A stretch of 64,000 bases of DNA from Desulfobulbus rhabdoformis (GTDB lineage Bacteria > Desulfobacterota > Desulfobulbia > Desulfobulbales > Desulfobulbaceae): assembly GCF_016919065.1 (NCBI RefSeq), contig NZ_JAFFQA010000028.1, forward strand, positions 1 to 64,000, in the 5' to 3' direction. Shown piece by piece: positions 50,815 through 61,500 of this stretch. The notes beneath the pieces are model-generated. The model was not told the origin of the DNA, made no database searches, and saw only the letters and a list, made by a program, of their open reading frames with translations. Numbering within the stretch: position 1 is the stretch's first letter; the number at the start of each line of letters is the position of its first letter. Made by a program: the position numbers and the translations under genes.

Positions 50815-51321
50815 TTATGGAAGAAGGTTCTTTTGTAAGGGATAGGTTACCGCGGTCATTAAAGCATAGACCGCCTGATAAATACGAGCATCATTACTTG
50901 CACGTGGACCAGCAACGTTGAGGGTTGTGATCGAATGTTGGTCGAGCCATTGTTCAACAAGGGTAGCTGCTTGCGCTGGTGGGGTGTGATCAAAATTAAT
51001 GTGCAAAAAGGGCCGGTCGTGGCGAATTGCCAGGGCTTCAGTCAGGGCAGAACCACCGCTTAAGGGCCCAAATGAGCAGATGAGTGTACCCTCGGCTGCC
51101 AGAATATTGCTTTCTGTTCGAGCCCGATACTGGGCAGATTGGTGTTCTTTGAGCTGGTAACGGGTGGGTAAAGGACCAGCTTCGGTCTTCCTGCCTTTTG
51201 GTATCCAGCCACCGTGTTGCAACCCCAAATCAATGGCCGCGTCAAGGGCTGCCTGGTCGGCACCTGTCTGACCACCTGAAATAATACAAAAAAAGCTTTT
51301 CTTTTTTTTTCTTTTTAGCAT
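50815..51321 (-). CDS. SLOG-superfamily protein (putative molybdenum carrier, cpYpsA)
   Basis: A 168-residue Rossmann-like protein: IISGGQTGADQAALDAAIDLG, GGWIPKGRKTEAG, and LICSFGPLSGGSALTEALAIRHDRPFLHINF. This is the circularly permuted YpsA group of SLOG nucleotide-binding proteins, long annotated as putative molybdenum cofactor carrier. Binding of a nucleotide-like ligand is expected; molybdenum binding is only suggested by the old family name. It is far from the mod cluster and has no ModE-like operator. Confidence 0.88.
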   Translation of the reverse strand: MLKRKKKKSFFCIISGGQTGADQAALDAAIDLGLQHGGWIPKGRKTEAGPLPTRYQLKEHQSAQYRARTESNILAAEGTLICSFGPLSGGSALTEALAIRHDRPFLHINFDHTPPAQAATLVEQWLDQHSITTLNVAGPRASNDARIYQAVYALMTAVTYPLQKNLLP

Positions 51322-51621
51322 AATCTAAAAATAATTGTTGATCTAAGCTACTGAAAAGATATTTGAATTCAAAATGAGCTCACAAACACCCCGTACGGAA
51401 TCTTGACAACGCCTTGTGAATCCATTTTAATACTGCCCAATTTTGGAATGGTACGGAGCCAGGAAAAACGTTAAACATACATTTAAAAACAGTATGTTGC
51501 GAATTGCCTTTGTGCATTTTCTGCCTATTGTACCTGTTTTTTCCTGGCTGTAATCACTCCGAGTGGGGGAACTGATTTGTCCGTATCGGCTATTCGTGAG
51601 AAGCCTAAATTTAGAGAGACT
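51322..51621. other. Intergenic region with long inverted repeat
   Basis: Divergent promoters are expected here. AGCCAGGAAAAAC (51449-51461) and GTTTTTTCCTGGCT (51535-51548) are inverted copies about 75 bp apart, with CATAC...GTATG between them. No gene seen. Confidence 0.4.
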
Positions 51622-52188
51622 ATGGATACAGAAAATAGTACCTATCCGCAATCCCGTCGTTCTTTTCTTGTTCATTCTGCTCAGGCCCTTGTCGGGCTCA
51701 CCGCTTTTTCCATCCCTGAAATCTGTTCAGCCAAGGTCGCCTCAGGTAAGCGGTCGGTTTACTTGTATCATGCGAATCAGCGTAAAGAGCTGAAACTGAC
51801 CTATGCGGTTGGTAACCTGTATGACCCAAGGGCACTTGCCCAGGTCAACTCGTTTCTTCGCGATTATCATACCGGTCAGATTCACCGCATTGATCCCAAA
51901 CTCCTTGATATCCTCTGGGCTGTTCAGCAGGAGACGGGGGCGAAAGGGGCCTATAAGGTTGTCTCGGCCTTTCGATCGCCACAGACCAATCGTAAATTGA
52001 GTCGAACCCACCGTGGTGTTGCCGATCATAGCCTGCACATGAAGGGCCGGGCCGTTGACTTATCCCATCCTGATGTGCGATTAAGTCAAATTCGGCATTG
52101 CGCCATGAATATGCGTACCGGTGGAGTGGGCTATTACCCCCGGTCAAATTTCGTTCATCTGGATACCGGCATGTATCGCACCTGGTAA
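51622..52188 (+). CDS. YcbK/DUF882 family M15-type peptidase with Tat signal
   Basis: A 188-residue exported protein. The twin-arginine signal is RRSFLVHSAQALVGLTAFSI. The mature part contains DPKLLDILWAVQQETGAKGAYKVVSAFRSPQTN, HSLHMKGRAVDLSHP (two metal ligands, H and D) and FVHLDTG (third His), as in zinc M15 D-Ala-D-Ala-type peptidases of the YcbK group. It probably trims peptidoglycan. The ATG at 51622 has a purine-rich AGAGAGA site; the upstream TTG is less likely. Confidence 0.88.
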   Translation: MDTENSTYPQSRRSFLVHSAQALVGLTAFSIPEICSAKVASGKRSVYLYHANQRKELKLTYAVGNLYDPRALAQVNSFLRDYHTGQIHRIDPKLLDILWAVQQETGAKGAYKVVSAFRSPQTNRKLSRTHRGVADHSLHMKGRAVDLSHPDVRLSQIRHCAMNMRTGGVGYYPRSNFVHLDTGMYRTW

Positions 52189-52217
52189 CGGACAAAACAT
52201 ACCGAGCATCTATCTGT

Positions 52218-52260
52218 CAACGGCATCCCGGAATACGTTCCGTGGGTGCCGTTTTTTTTA
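52218..52260 (+). terminator. Terminator of YcbK-like gene
   Basis: AACGGCATCC and GGGTGCCGTT pair across an imperfect loop and are followed by eight T. Confidence 0.8.
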
Positions 52261-52276
52261 TGAAACGCTCTGCTTT

Positions 52277-52999
52277 TCACCTGTGAAGCTGGGGGACACT
52301 TCGTGCCAGGGTAAAGACTTCAACTCGGCCAGCCCCCTGTCGTTTGAGCACCTTGGCGCATTCATTCACCGTACTCCCGGTTGTAAAAACATCATCCACC
52401 ACGAGAATTGATTTTCCGTGGAGCTCGGTCTTCAGGTCAAAGGCCTTTTTCAGGTTACTGCGGCGTTCCTTTCCACTGAGTTGGGCTTGAGGAATGGTTT
52501 CCTGACGGCGAATGAGCAGGCTGGGGCGTATTTTGTTGCGCCATCCGGGGAAACAGGCCTGGGCAATGAGCAAAGCCTGGTTAAAGCCACGTTGGCGAAG
52601 TCGGCGGGCATGCAAAGGAACCGGAAGGATGTAATCTGGGGTGGTGAAATCCTTTTGATGTGGCCAGTGAGCCATCAGGGCACTGAGTGTCGGCAGGCCT
52701 CCAAGCTGCCCGCCGAATTTGAGCGGCAGGATAAGTGCATCGCTTGGTGGTTGATACAAAAACAGTGATCTGGCCAGGTCAAATGCATACTGTTGCAGGA
52801 GGCAGTTGCTGCACAGGTGGTCGACTCCGGTGGTAAATGGGGTGCCGCAGGAGGAGCAGAGTGGAGAAGAGATAAAGACGAGCTTTTGCTGGCATTCCGC
52901 ACAAAAAAGCGGCGGCCGGGAATGAGCCAGCCGCCGCGAACAACCTAAACAGAGGGGAGGGAAGAGAAGGTCCTGGGCTGCCTGAAACAGCGAGGCCAT
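52277..52999 (-). CDS. comF: ComF family phosphoribosyltransferase-like protein
   Basis: A 240-residue ComF. The N-terminal zinc finger is built on CLGC, CAEC, CSSC and CSNC. The phosphoribosyltransferase domain follows, with LPVPLHARRLRQRGFNQA and the PRPP loop ILVVDDVFTTGSTVNE. ComF aids DNA uptake in competent bacteria but is widespread in non-competent ones. It follows icd by 14 bp. Confidence 0.93.
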   Translation of the reverse strand: MASLFQAAQDLLFPPLCLGCSRRLAHSRPPLFCAECQQKLVFISSPLCSSCGTPFTTGVDHLCSNCLLQQYAFDLARSLFLYQPPSDALILPLKFGGQLGGLPTLSALMAHWPHQKDFTTPDYILPVPLHARRLRQRGFNQALLIAQACFPGWRNKIRPSLLIRRQETIPQAQLSGKERRSNLKKAFDLKTELHGKSILVVDDVFTTGSTVNECAKVLKRQGAGRVEVFTLARSVPQLHR

Positions 53000-53013
53000 T
53001 CGCTTTTCTCTCG

Positions 53014-54231
53014 TTACATATTACTGATTATCGCATCCCCAAAACCGGAACAGGAAAGCTCTGTGGCTCCATCCATCAGGCGAGCGAGGTCGTAGGTTAC
53101 GGTTTTCTTGGAAATAGTCGTCTCCAGTGCTTTTTGGATGAGGGCTGCAGCCTCTTTCCACCCCATGTATTCAAGCAGCATCACACCGGAAAGCAGCAGA
53201 GAACCTGGGTTGACCTTATCCATCCCCGCATATTTGGGTGCGGTCCCGTGGGTGGCCTCGAACATGGCCACGCCATCGCCGATGTTGGCTCCCGGAGCCA
53301 TTCCCAGGCCACCGACCTGAGCTGCCAGGGCATCGGACATATAGTCGCCGTTGAGGTTGGGCATGGCCAGTACGGAATACTCGCTGGGGCGGAGTAAAAT
53401 CTGCTGGAACATGGCATCGGCAATCCGATCCTTGATCACAATCTTGCCTTCGGGAATCACACCGTTGTGCTGCTCCCAGAGGGCTGCTTCGGTGATGGTG
53501 AGATCACCAAACTCATCTGCTGCCAGCTCGTACCCCCAGTTGCGGAAGGCACCCTCTGTGTACTTCATAATGTTACCTTTATGCACCAGGGTGACCGAGT
53601 CATGACCATTGGCAATGGCGTGCTGAATAGCCTTGCGCACAAGCCGCTTGGTACCAAACTCCGAGATGGGCTTGATGCCGATTCCTGAATTGTCGCGGAT
53701 GGAGGCCCCCATCTCGTTGCGCAGGAATTCAATGACTCGATTGGCTTCTTCCGTGCCGGCCTGCCATTCGATGCCGGCGTAGACGTCTTCGGTGTTTTCA
53801 CGGAAAATGATCATCTCGACATGTTCCGGGTTTTTAACCGGAGAGACCACTCCCTGATAGTAGCGAACAGGTCGCACGCAGGCATAGAGATCAAGAACCT
53901 GACGCAGGGTGACGTTGAGGCTACGCATACCTTCGCCCACAGGGGTGGTCAGAGGTCCCTTGATGCTGACAACATATTTTTTCAGTGCCTCAATAGTCGC
54001 TTTGGGTAACCACTCTCCTGTGGTTTCAAACGCTTTTTCACCCGCCAGGATCTCCAGCCACTCTATTGAGCGGGATCCGTTATAACTGCGAGCAACTGCA
54101 GCATCGAGCACTCTCTGGGTAGCAGCCCAGATATCTGGCCCGGTTCCGTCACCTTCGATGAAGGGAATGATGGGGTTCTCGGGAACATTCAGTGTTCCAT
54201 CAGTCATTACGGTTATGGTTTCTGCAGTCAC
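53014..54231 (-). CDS. icd: Isocitrate dehydrogenase (NADP-dependent type)
   Basis: A 405-residue isocitrate dehydrogenase: IPFIEGDGTGPDIW, the substrate loop GEGMRSLNVTLRQ with the phosphorylatable-type Ser, FRENTEDVYAGIEW, VHKGNIMKYTEGAF, and AMPNLNGDYMSDALAAQVGGLG. ATHGTAPKYAG and the nearby VTYDLARLMDGA are typical of E. coli-type NADP enzymes. I chose the GTG at 54231 because AAAGGAG precedes it; the TTG at 54255 has none. Upstream 54232-54540 shows no other gene. Confidence 0.94.
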   Translation of the reverse strand: MTAETITVMTDGTLNVPENPIIPFIEGDGTGPDIWAATQRVLDAAVARSYNGSRSIEWLEILAGEKAFETTGEWLPKATIEALKKYVVSIKGPLTTPVGEGMRSLNVTLRQVLDLYACVRPVRYYQGVVSPVKNPEHVEMIIFRENTEDVYAGIEWQAGTEEANRVIEFLRNEMGASIRDNSGIGIKPISEFGTKRLVRKAIQHAIANGHDSVTLVHKGNIMKYTEGAFRNWGYELAADEFGDLTITEAALWEQHNGVIPEGKIVIKDRIADAMFQQILLRPSEYSVLAMPNLNGDYMSDALAAQVGGLGMAPGANIGDGVAMFEATHGTAPKYAGMDKVNPGSLLLSGVMLLEYMGWKEAAALIQKALETTISKKTVTYDLARLMDGATELSCSGFGDAIISNM

Positions 54232-54540
54232 ATTAGACTCCTTTGGTACCGACAAGTCGTTTTCTCTTGAATGAAGCAGTGGAAGTACTGTCGTTTTAAT
54301 GAAAACATGAGACTATATTCGATAGAATTGCTCACGTCAATCCCACCGAACTCTCAGAATTGGCACTCGGGTGTATGCCCTAAATGACAAAAGTGAAAGA
54401 GGATTGTGCTCCGATAAATGCTTGCTCTTCAAGCAGGTCCTTGATAAGTAACACAGAAATTAAGCGTCATCTTGCGCTGCCCTTCAATACACGGGTGGCT
54501 TTTTTTCAATGAGCATTGTGCTCTATTCACGGTTTTTTTC

Positions 54541-55272
54541 ATGTCGCCTGTGCATCTGATTCGAGGGGTATGCACCCTTGTTATTGCGCCGTTTTTAACT
54601 TTTTCCGTCTCTGCACTTGCCCTTATGGACTTGCTTTTTGGACGAAAATCCGAGATCAAAGCCCAAGCCTTTCCCCGTTTCTGGGGGCGTACGCTTTGTG
54701 CACTCGCCGGTGTGCGGGTTCGGGTTGAAGGGATGGAACATATTGATCCCGATAAGACCTACATTTTTGCCGGAAACCATCTCAGTCAATATGATATTTT
54801 TTCTTTTCAGGGATATTTTCCCCACGATTTTCGTTGGATTGCAAAAAAAGAGCTGTTTGAAATTCCTGTTTTCGGGCAGGCAATGCACCGGGTTGGCTAT
54901 ATTGCCATTGACCGTTCCCACGGGCGCCAGGCCATAAAAAGCCTGGATAAAGCGGCACAAAGAATCGCTGCAGGCAGCTCTGTGCTCATTTTTCCGGAAG
55001 GGACCCGAAGTCCGGATGGTCATCTCAAAGAATTTAAGGCCGGAGCGGTGTTGTTGGCGATAAAAGCCGGTGTGCCTATCGTCCCCTTGGGGTTTAACGG
55101 TTCATATGAGGTGTTGCCCAAGGGAAAACTTTTACCAAGGCCAGGCGAAATAATCATTCGCTTAGGTGAGCCCATTGCCACAGATCAGTTTAAATCCAGC
55201 GACAAACAAGCACTTGCCGGAGAGCTGCAGCAGGCTGTTGCAAAGGTGCTTGAACCGCGATACACTGACTAA
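54541..55272 (+). CDS. plsC: 1-acyl-sn-glycerol-3-phosphate acyltransferase (PlsC-like)
   Basis: A 243-residue acyltransferase with an N-terminal membrane helix (GVCTLVIAPFLTFSVSALALM). The catalytic NHLSQYD motif (HX4D) and the acceptor-binding LIFPEGTRSPDGHLKEFKAG are intact, followed by VPIVPLGFNGSYEVLPKG. It makes phosphatidic acid. The ATG at 54541 begins just before the membrane helix; the upstream in-frame ATG lacks a site, and this one is weak too. Confidence 0.88.
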   Translation: MSPVHLIRGVCTLVIAPFLTFSVSALALMDLLFGRKSEIKAQAFPRFWGRTLCALAGVRVRVEGMEHIDPDKTYIFAGNHLSQYDIFSFQGYFPHDFRWIAKKELFEIPVFGQAMHRVGYIAIDRSHGRQAIKSLDKAAQRIAAGSSVLIFPEGTRSPDGHLKEFKAGAVLLAIKAGVPIVPLGFNGSYEVLPKGKLLPRPGEIIIRLGEPIATDQFKSSDKQALAGELQQAVAKVLEPRYTD

Positions 55273-55566
55273 GCCGTCTTGCGGCTTGGGAAGACATCGT
55301 GAGCACGGACTGGAAAGAGTCCTTGTTCAAAGGGGGAGAAGTGGCCCCGGCTCCGGTAGAATCCCTTGCAAAATCAAGCAAATCTGTCATAATACTCAGC
55401 AATTCATCTGGTTTGCTGACGTATTTTAGTGAGCTATCACAAAGATAACGGCAAAATACTGAGGGCGGCCAATCGTTTCCCGTTCTTAAATCTTCCCTCC
55501 TTGGCCGATGTGTGGGGTGTACATCACGCATCGAACAACAAAAAGACTCTTACAGGACTTACTTCA

Positions 55567-58248
55567 ATGCTGTCGACACAACACAACCGATCGGCGTATA
55601 CGGCTCTTGTTTTTGTGCTCTGTACCCTTTTTCTGAGTTGTCTTGCCATTGCTCCGCAAACAGCACTGGCGTTGGAACATAGCACCCTCTTTCTGCCGTT
55701 TAAAATCAATTCACCCGATGCTGCAAATACAGCCTTGATGGCCGATAAAGTATTGGCTCAGGAGGCTGCTGCTCAGGGGATGAAGATGGTGCCACGTGCC
55801 CAGGCCGAGAAGCTGGTGTCGTATAATGGAACCTGGCCCCCTGCGGCAGCAACTCTGACTCGTCTTGCTGAAACCAGTGGTGCCGATTATGTAGTGGTGG
55901 GCAGTGTCAATAAACTTGGGAGCCGGGTCAGTGTTGACTGCTCCATTATCGATGTTCTTACCCCGCTGGCCCCATACTCTGCTTTTCGGGAGGCGAATGC
56001 CATCGAAGAGTTGCCTCGCCTGACCAGAGATATGGTTGGAACCATGCTCGCCTATTCCAACCGCAGTGCAACCGTTGCCTCCATTGTTCCTGAAGGCAAT
56101 GTTCGCATAGACTCTGGGGCGATTTTGCAGAAGATCTCCACGAAGCCCGGAGACCTCTACGATCCCTCAACCCTGCGACAAGACTTGAAATCGGTTTTTG
56201 CTCTCGGCTATTTTGACAATGTCGAAATCGATGCGAGTGATACCGAGACAGGGAAAAAAATCATCTTTCGGGTCCAGGAAAAACCCCTGGTATCCAAAGT
56301 GGTTATCACCGGTGCTGAAGCCATTAAAGAAGAGGATGTCCGTGACGCCGCGGGCATTACCGTTAACTCGATTCTCAATCCCTTTAAGGTCAATGAGGCG
56401 GTTCAAAAAATTAAAAGTCTTTACAAGTCCAAAGGGTATTACAATACCGGTGTTGACGGAAGAATATCCACGAACAGTGACGGCAAGGCCGAGGTGCATT
56501 TTGATGTGACCGAGGGGGATAAAATCACCATCGAGGAGATCGCCTTTGTCGGCAATAAGAGCTTTTCCGCCGGAGACCTGGAAGATGTTATCCAAACCTC
56601 TACCCATAGATGGTGGATTTCCTGGCTGACCGATGCAGGTGTTCTCAAAATGGATATTCTGCGCCAGGATGCAGAGCGAATAGCCAACTTTTATCAGAAT
56701 GAGGGCTTTATCGAGGCCAAGGTGGCAGAACCTCAGGTTGCAGTCAAGGAAGGTGGACTCTATATCACCTTTCCCATTGCCGAGGGCACCCGCTATAAGG
56801 TTGGCACAGTTGATATTGACGGGGATCTGATCAGAGATAAAGAGGAGATTCTCTCAGAGCTGAAAATCAAGGAAGAGGAATACCTCAACCGTCAGGTGCT
56901 GCGTAACGATATCACCCGTGTCACCGATATGTACGCTGAAAAGGGATATGCCTTTGCCGATGTTTCTACCCGAATCAACAAAGACGAAGAAAATAAAAGC
57001 ATCGATCTGATGCTGTATGTCAAGAAAGGCTCCCTTGCCTATATCAACCGGGTTGAGATTACGGGGAATACTCGCACCCATGATAACGTCATCCGCCGTG
57101 ATCTTCGCGTGAAAGAGGGCGGTGTCTTTGACTCCAAGGCTATCCGTACTTCCACCCAAAAGCTCAATCGTCTGGGGTTTTTTGAGCAGGTCACCGTAAC
57201 GCCCAAACCCACCATGGTAGAAAACCAGATGGATGTGGTGGTGAATGTCAAAGAGAAGTCAACCGGGCAATTCAGTATCGGTGCAGGCTACTCCTCTTCT
57301 GAAAACATGTTGTTCATGGGGGAAATTTCAGAAGATAATATCCTTGGTACGGGAAACCGCCTTTCCCTTGCCGCCTCGACCTCGGCCAAATCGACCAAGT
57401 ACAACTTGACCTTTACCAACCCGCGTATCATGGATTCCCAGGTGTCTGGCAATGTGAACCTGTTTAACTGGGAACACGAGTACGACGACTTTACCAAAGA
57501 TTCAACGGGTGGATCCTTCCGTCTCGGACACCCGCTCTATGAGCGCTGGCGGATTTACTACGGCTACACTCTGGCCAATACCGATATTACCGATATCGAT
57601 TCCACCGTATCAGAATATATTAAAAGATCAGCCAATATTCACTGGGAGAGCAAGGTTGACCTCTCCTTTGTCCGGGACACCCGCGATAAACTCTTTTCGC
57701 CCACCAAGGGCTCGCGCAACAGCTTCAGCGTTGAGTATGCCGGTGGTCCCATTGGTGGCGATGCCCAGTTCACCAAGGTGGAGGCCTCCTCTTCCTGGTT
57801 CTTTCCCATGCTCTGGGGCACGGTTTTCCATGTCAAAGGTGCTGCCGGACAGGCCTTTGAAAATGAGACCGGCAAGCTCCCTGTCTACGAGAATTTTTTT
57901 CTTGGCGGCATGAATTCGATCCGCGGGTTTGAATCCGCCTCGATCAGTCCGCGTGATCCTGCCACCGGTGATAAAATTGGTGGTGACAAAATGTGGTATG
58001 GTACGGTCTCCATCATCTTCCCGCTGATCAAGGACATGGGCATGGACGGTGAGATTTTCCATGACTTTGGTAACGTCTATGACGTGGACGAAGACTGGGA
58101 TTTTGGCAGCTTCAAAAAGACCGCCGGTGTCGGTATCCTTTGGACTTCACCGCTTGGACCGCTGCGTCTGGCCTGGGGCTTTAACCTGGATCAACAGGAT
58201 GGCGAGGACAGCTCCAACTGGGACTTCAGTATGGGTGGTACGTTCTAA
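55567..58248 (+). CDS. bamA: BamA outer-membrane assembly factor with N-terminal TolB-like domain
   Basis: An 893-residue Omp85 protein. After a signal peptide (ALVFVLCTLFLSCLAIAPQTALA) comes an extra domain of about 150 residues (LFLPFKINSPDAANTALMADKVLAQEAAAQGMKMV..., GADYVVVGSV) resembling the TolB N-terminal/FlgT-like fold. Five POTRA-type repeats follow (for example VSKVVITGAEAIKEEDVRDAAG and LAYINRVEITGNTRTHDNVIRRD), then the 16-strand barrel with DTRDKLFSPTKGSRN and the conserved GGMNSIRGFE lid motif. It inserts outer-membrane proteins. The ATG at 55567 precedes the signal peptide. Confidence 0.94.
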   Translation: MLSTQHNRSAYTALVFVLCTLFLSCLAIAPQTALALEHSTLFLPFKINSPDAANTALMADKVLAQEAAAQGMKMVPRAQAEKLVSYNGTWPPAAATLTRLAETSGADYVVVGSVNKLGSRVSVDCSIIDVLTPLAPYSAFREANAIEELPRLTRDMVGTMLAYSNRSATVASIVPEGNVRIDSGAILQKISTKPGDLYDPSTLRQDLKSVFALGYFDNVEIDASDTETGKKIIFRVQEKPLVSKVVITGAEAIKEEDVRDAAGITVNSILNPFKVNEAVQKIKSLYKSKGYYNTGVDGRISTNSDGKAEVHFDVTEGDKITIEEIAFVGNKSFSAGDLEDVIQTSTHRWWISWLTDAGVLKMDILRQDAERIANFYQNEGFIEAKVAEPQVAVKEGGLYITFPIAEGTRYKVGTVDIDGDLIRDKEEILSELKIKEEEYLNRQVLRNDITRVTDMYAEKGYAFADVSTRINKDEENKSIDLMLYVKKGSLAYINRVEITGNTRTHDNVIRRDLRVKEGGVFDSKAIRTSTQKLNRLGFFEQVTVTPKPTMVENQMDVVVNVKEKSTGQFSIGAGYSSSENMLFMGEISEDNILGTGNRLSLAASTSAKSTKYNLTFTNPRIMDSQVSGNVNLFNWEHEYDDFTKDSTGGSFRLGHPLYERWRIYYGYTLANTDITDIDSTVSEYIKRSANIHWESKVDLSFVRDTRDKLFSPTKGSRNSFSVEYAGGPIGGDAQFTKVEASSSWFFPMLWGTVFHVKGAAGQAFENETGKLPVYENFFLGGMNSIRGFESASISPRDPATGDKIGGDKMWYGTVSIIFPLIKDMGMDGEIFHDFGNVYDVDEDWDFGSFKKTAGVGILWTSPLGPLRLAWGFNLDQQDGEDSSNWDFSMGGTF

Positions 58249-58350
58249 TGTCCATTCAGACTTGAACAATCTCCTCATTTCTCGACAGACACTAACTACA
58301 CACCACTCGTGAGGGGCTCTCTGGCTTTGTGCAGAAGTCCTCTTGACTAA

Positions 58351-58493
58351 AGGGCATCTTGAATAATTGCTTTTTCTGCCAATCCCGGCGTCATGCTTAA
58401 AATTTTATCCTCGGAATATCAAACATATACCTGCGGTAAAATTTTGCACAATCCTTGGCCTTGATTGAAAAATCTAATTATTCAAGACACCCT
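58351..58493. repeat. Palindromic repeat, copy D
   Basis: Ends AGGGCATCTTGAATAATT and AATTATTCAAGACACCCT are inverted copies, and the interior has AAAATTTTATCCTCGG and GGTAAAATTTTGCAC. It lies between bamA and mfd and is very similar to copy A with a short deletion. Confidence 0.88.
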
Positions 58494-58520
58494 AAAAAAA
58501 CTCAAATAAAAACGCTGTGC

Positions 58521-61500
58521 ATGCAGTCGATTCTCGCGCGGCTGCGTCAACGCGGCCCATTTTTTGACATAAACGGTCTCCATGGTTCTTCCACCGCCCT
58601 GCTTTTAAGCAGAGCGGTGGAGGAACTGAAGACGACCATTTGTTGTATCCTTCCCGCAGACGAACAGCTTGAGCTGCTGGCCCAGGATCTGGCCTTTTTT
58701 ACGTCCTCCCGGGTACTGATCTACCCCAGCTACGAAATCCCCCCTTACACCCCACTCTCTCCGGATCCGGCCACGGTCTGTCAGCGCCTGGCAACCCTCT
58801 ATCAGATTCAAGAGGACGACACCCCGTGTATTCTCCTGACCTCTGTTGAGGCGATCCTGCGGCGTGTACTTCCCTCCAGCGCCTTAAAAAATAACTGCGA
58901 GTTGGTTATTGCCAACGAGGAAATTGACCGGGAAGAGCTGATCAATGCACTCACGGCAAGTGGTTACCAGCTCTGTGACATGGTCCGTCAGGAAGGGGAC
59001 ATGGCCTTGCGGGGTGGTATTATTGATGTCTTCCCTCCTGGGCTGGATGGGGAGCAGAGCGGGCCGCTCCGTCTTGATTTTTTTGGTGATACCGTTGAGA
59101 GCATCCGTGTTTTCGATCCGATTTCCCAGCGCTCGAAAGAAAACATTGAAGAGGTCGTGCTTCTCCCGGCAACCGAGCTACTCTTTCCTCACAAAGACAA
59201 ACGACCGGAACTCTTGGAGCTGTTGCAGCACAAGAGTGATCAGTGCCAGTGGACCAGCCAGGCGACCCGCTCTCTGCGTGAGCGGTTGACAACCGGCCAG
59301 CGTTTTCCCGGCATTGAATTTTTCTTGCCTTTGCTCTACGGGGGCAGTGAGCAGTTGCATACGCTTTTTGACTACCTCTCTAAAGATTCCCTGCTCTTCA
59401 TGGCAGATCCCGCGGCTGTGAGCCGAAAGGTTGCGCTTGTTCGGGAGCGTACCCAGGCGAATTACCATGAAGCTGTGGAGCAGCAGAAACTTGCTCTACC
59501 ACCGGATGAGCTCTTTGTGACCGATACCCAGTACGAAGAGATTATGGGAAAACGCCTGGATGCCCGTTTTTCCCTGTTACCCGATCCTGCAGGAGGGGTA
59601 GAGACCTTTACCGTGGACTGCAGCGATCACGGCCTGCTCGCCCAGGAAATTGAGCTACAGCGTAAAAAACGTGGTCTTCTTGGCCCGCTGGCTGATCGTA
59701 TTGTGGAGTGGCAGGAAAAAAACGAGGCCATTGTGCTCGCCTGTCGCTCACTGCGCCAGAGCGAACATCTACGAGAGTTGCTCGCCCACTACCATCTGGA
59801 GAGCATTCTCAAGCCATCCCCCTATGCCACACCGCAAAAGGCTGAGGCCGGGGTTATCCACTGTTTTGAACAACCTCTCTCCAGAGGATTTGACCTGAAT
59901 GGAGAAGGCGTCCATTTTCTCTCGGCCAGTGAACTCTTTGGAGAAAAACGATTGCGTTCGGGCCGCCGGAGGAGAAAGCGGCGCCATGAGGGGGAGGCTG
60001 TCCAGGTCGAGCAGTTGGCCGAAGGTGATATCGTTGTTCATCGTGACCACGGTATTGGCATGTTCAAAGGCATGGTCAATATGGAGATCTCAGGCCAACG
60101 TGGGGATTTTCTCCTGCTTGGCTATAAGGGAGAGGACAAACTCTATGTGCCGGTTGATCGATTGCACTGGGTCAGCCGCTACCAGGGGCTCACCGACCAG
60201 GAACCCAAGCTCGATAGCCTCGGCTCACAGAAATGGCAGTCGACCAAGAAAAAGGTCAGTGAGGCGGTCTGGAAGGTTGCCCAGGAACTGCTTGAGATTT
60301 ACGCCAAACGGGAGATGCGACGGGGACACCGGTTCTCGCCTCCAGGTGATCTCTACCGTGAGCTGGAGGAATCCTTTCCCTATGATGAAACCAGCGGCCA
60401 GGCCAAGGCCATTGATGATGTTATTGACGATTTGACCCACGAGCAGCCCATGGATCGGCTCATCTGCGGCGATGTGGGCTATGGCAAGACCGAGGTCGCC
60501 GCCCGCGCCGCTTTCAAAGCGATTGAGGATGGTTTTCAGGTGGCCATTTTAGTGCCGACAACCGTGCTGGCCGAGCAACATGCCGCGACCTTTCGTGAGC
60601 GTTTTGCCTCCTTTCCAGTGGAAATTGCCTGCCTTAACCGGTTTCGTACCAGTAAGCAGCAGAAAGAGATCGTCGGTAAACTGAAAACCGGGGCCATTGA
60701 TTTGGTCGTGGGCACCCACCGGTTGCTGTCCAAGGATATCGTCATGCATAAACTTGGGCTTCTGATCGTGGACGAGGAACACCGGTTTGGAGTGGCCCAC
60801 AAGGAAAAGATTAAGAAATTCAAGGCAAATGTAGATGTCCTTACCCTGACGGCCACACCCATTCCCCGTACCCTGCAGATGTCGCTTCTGGGGATTCGAG
60901 ATCTTTCGGTGATCTCCTCGCCGCCGCAGCAGCGCAGGGCTGTGAAAACCTTTCTTGCCAAACATGACCAACTGGTTATCCGCGAGGCCGTGATCCGTGA
61001 GATGGAGCGGGGGGGGCAGCTCTTCTTTGTCCATAACCGGGTCCAGTCGATTTACCGGGTGGCGGAAAATATTGGTCAGCTGGTACCGCATGCCCGTATT
61101 GGCGTTGCCCACGGACAGATGGCTGGCCCGGAGTTGGAAGATGTGATGGTCCGCTTTATCAACCATGAACTCGATATTCTGGTTTGTACCACCATTGTCG
61201 AGTCAGGGCTTGATATCCCCAATGCCAATACCATTATAATCAACCGCGCAGATTACCTGGGCCTTGCCGATATTTACCAGCTGAGAGGCCGGGTAGGGCG
61301 CTCCAACCGTCAGGCCTATGCCTATCTCCTGGTCGCCTCACTCGACCATCTCACGCCGGATGCGCAGCAGCGGTTGCGGGCCCTGATGGACTGCTCCGAG
61401 CTTGGAGGAGGTTTTAAATTGGCCATGAACGATCTCCAGATTCGCGGTGGCGGCAACCTGCTTGGAGTGTCCCAGTCCGGGCACATCGCTGCAGTTGGTT

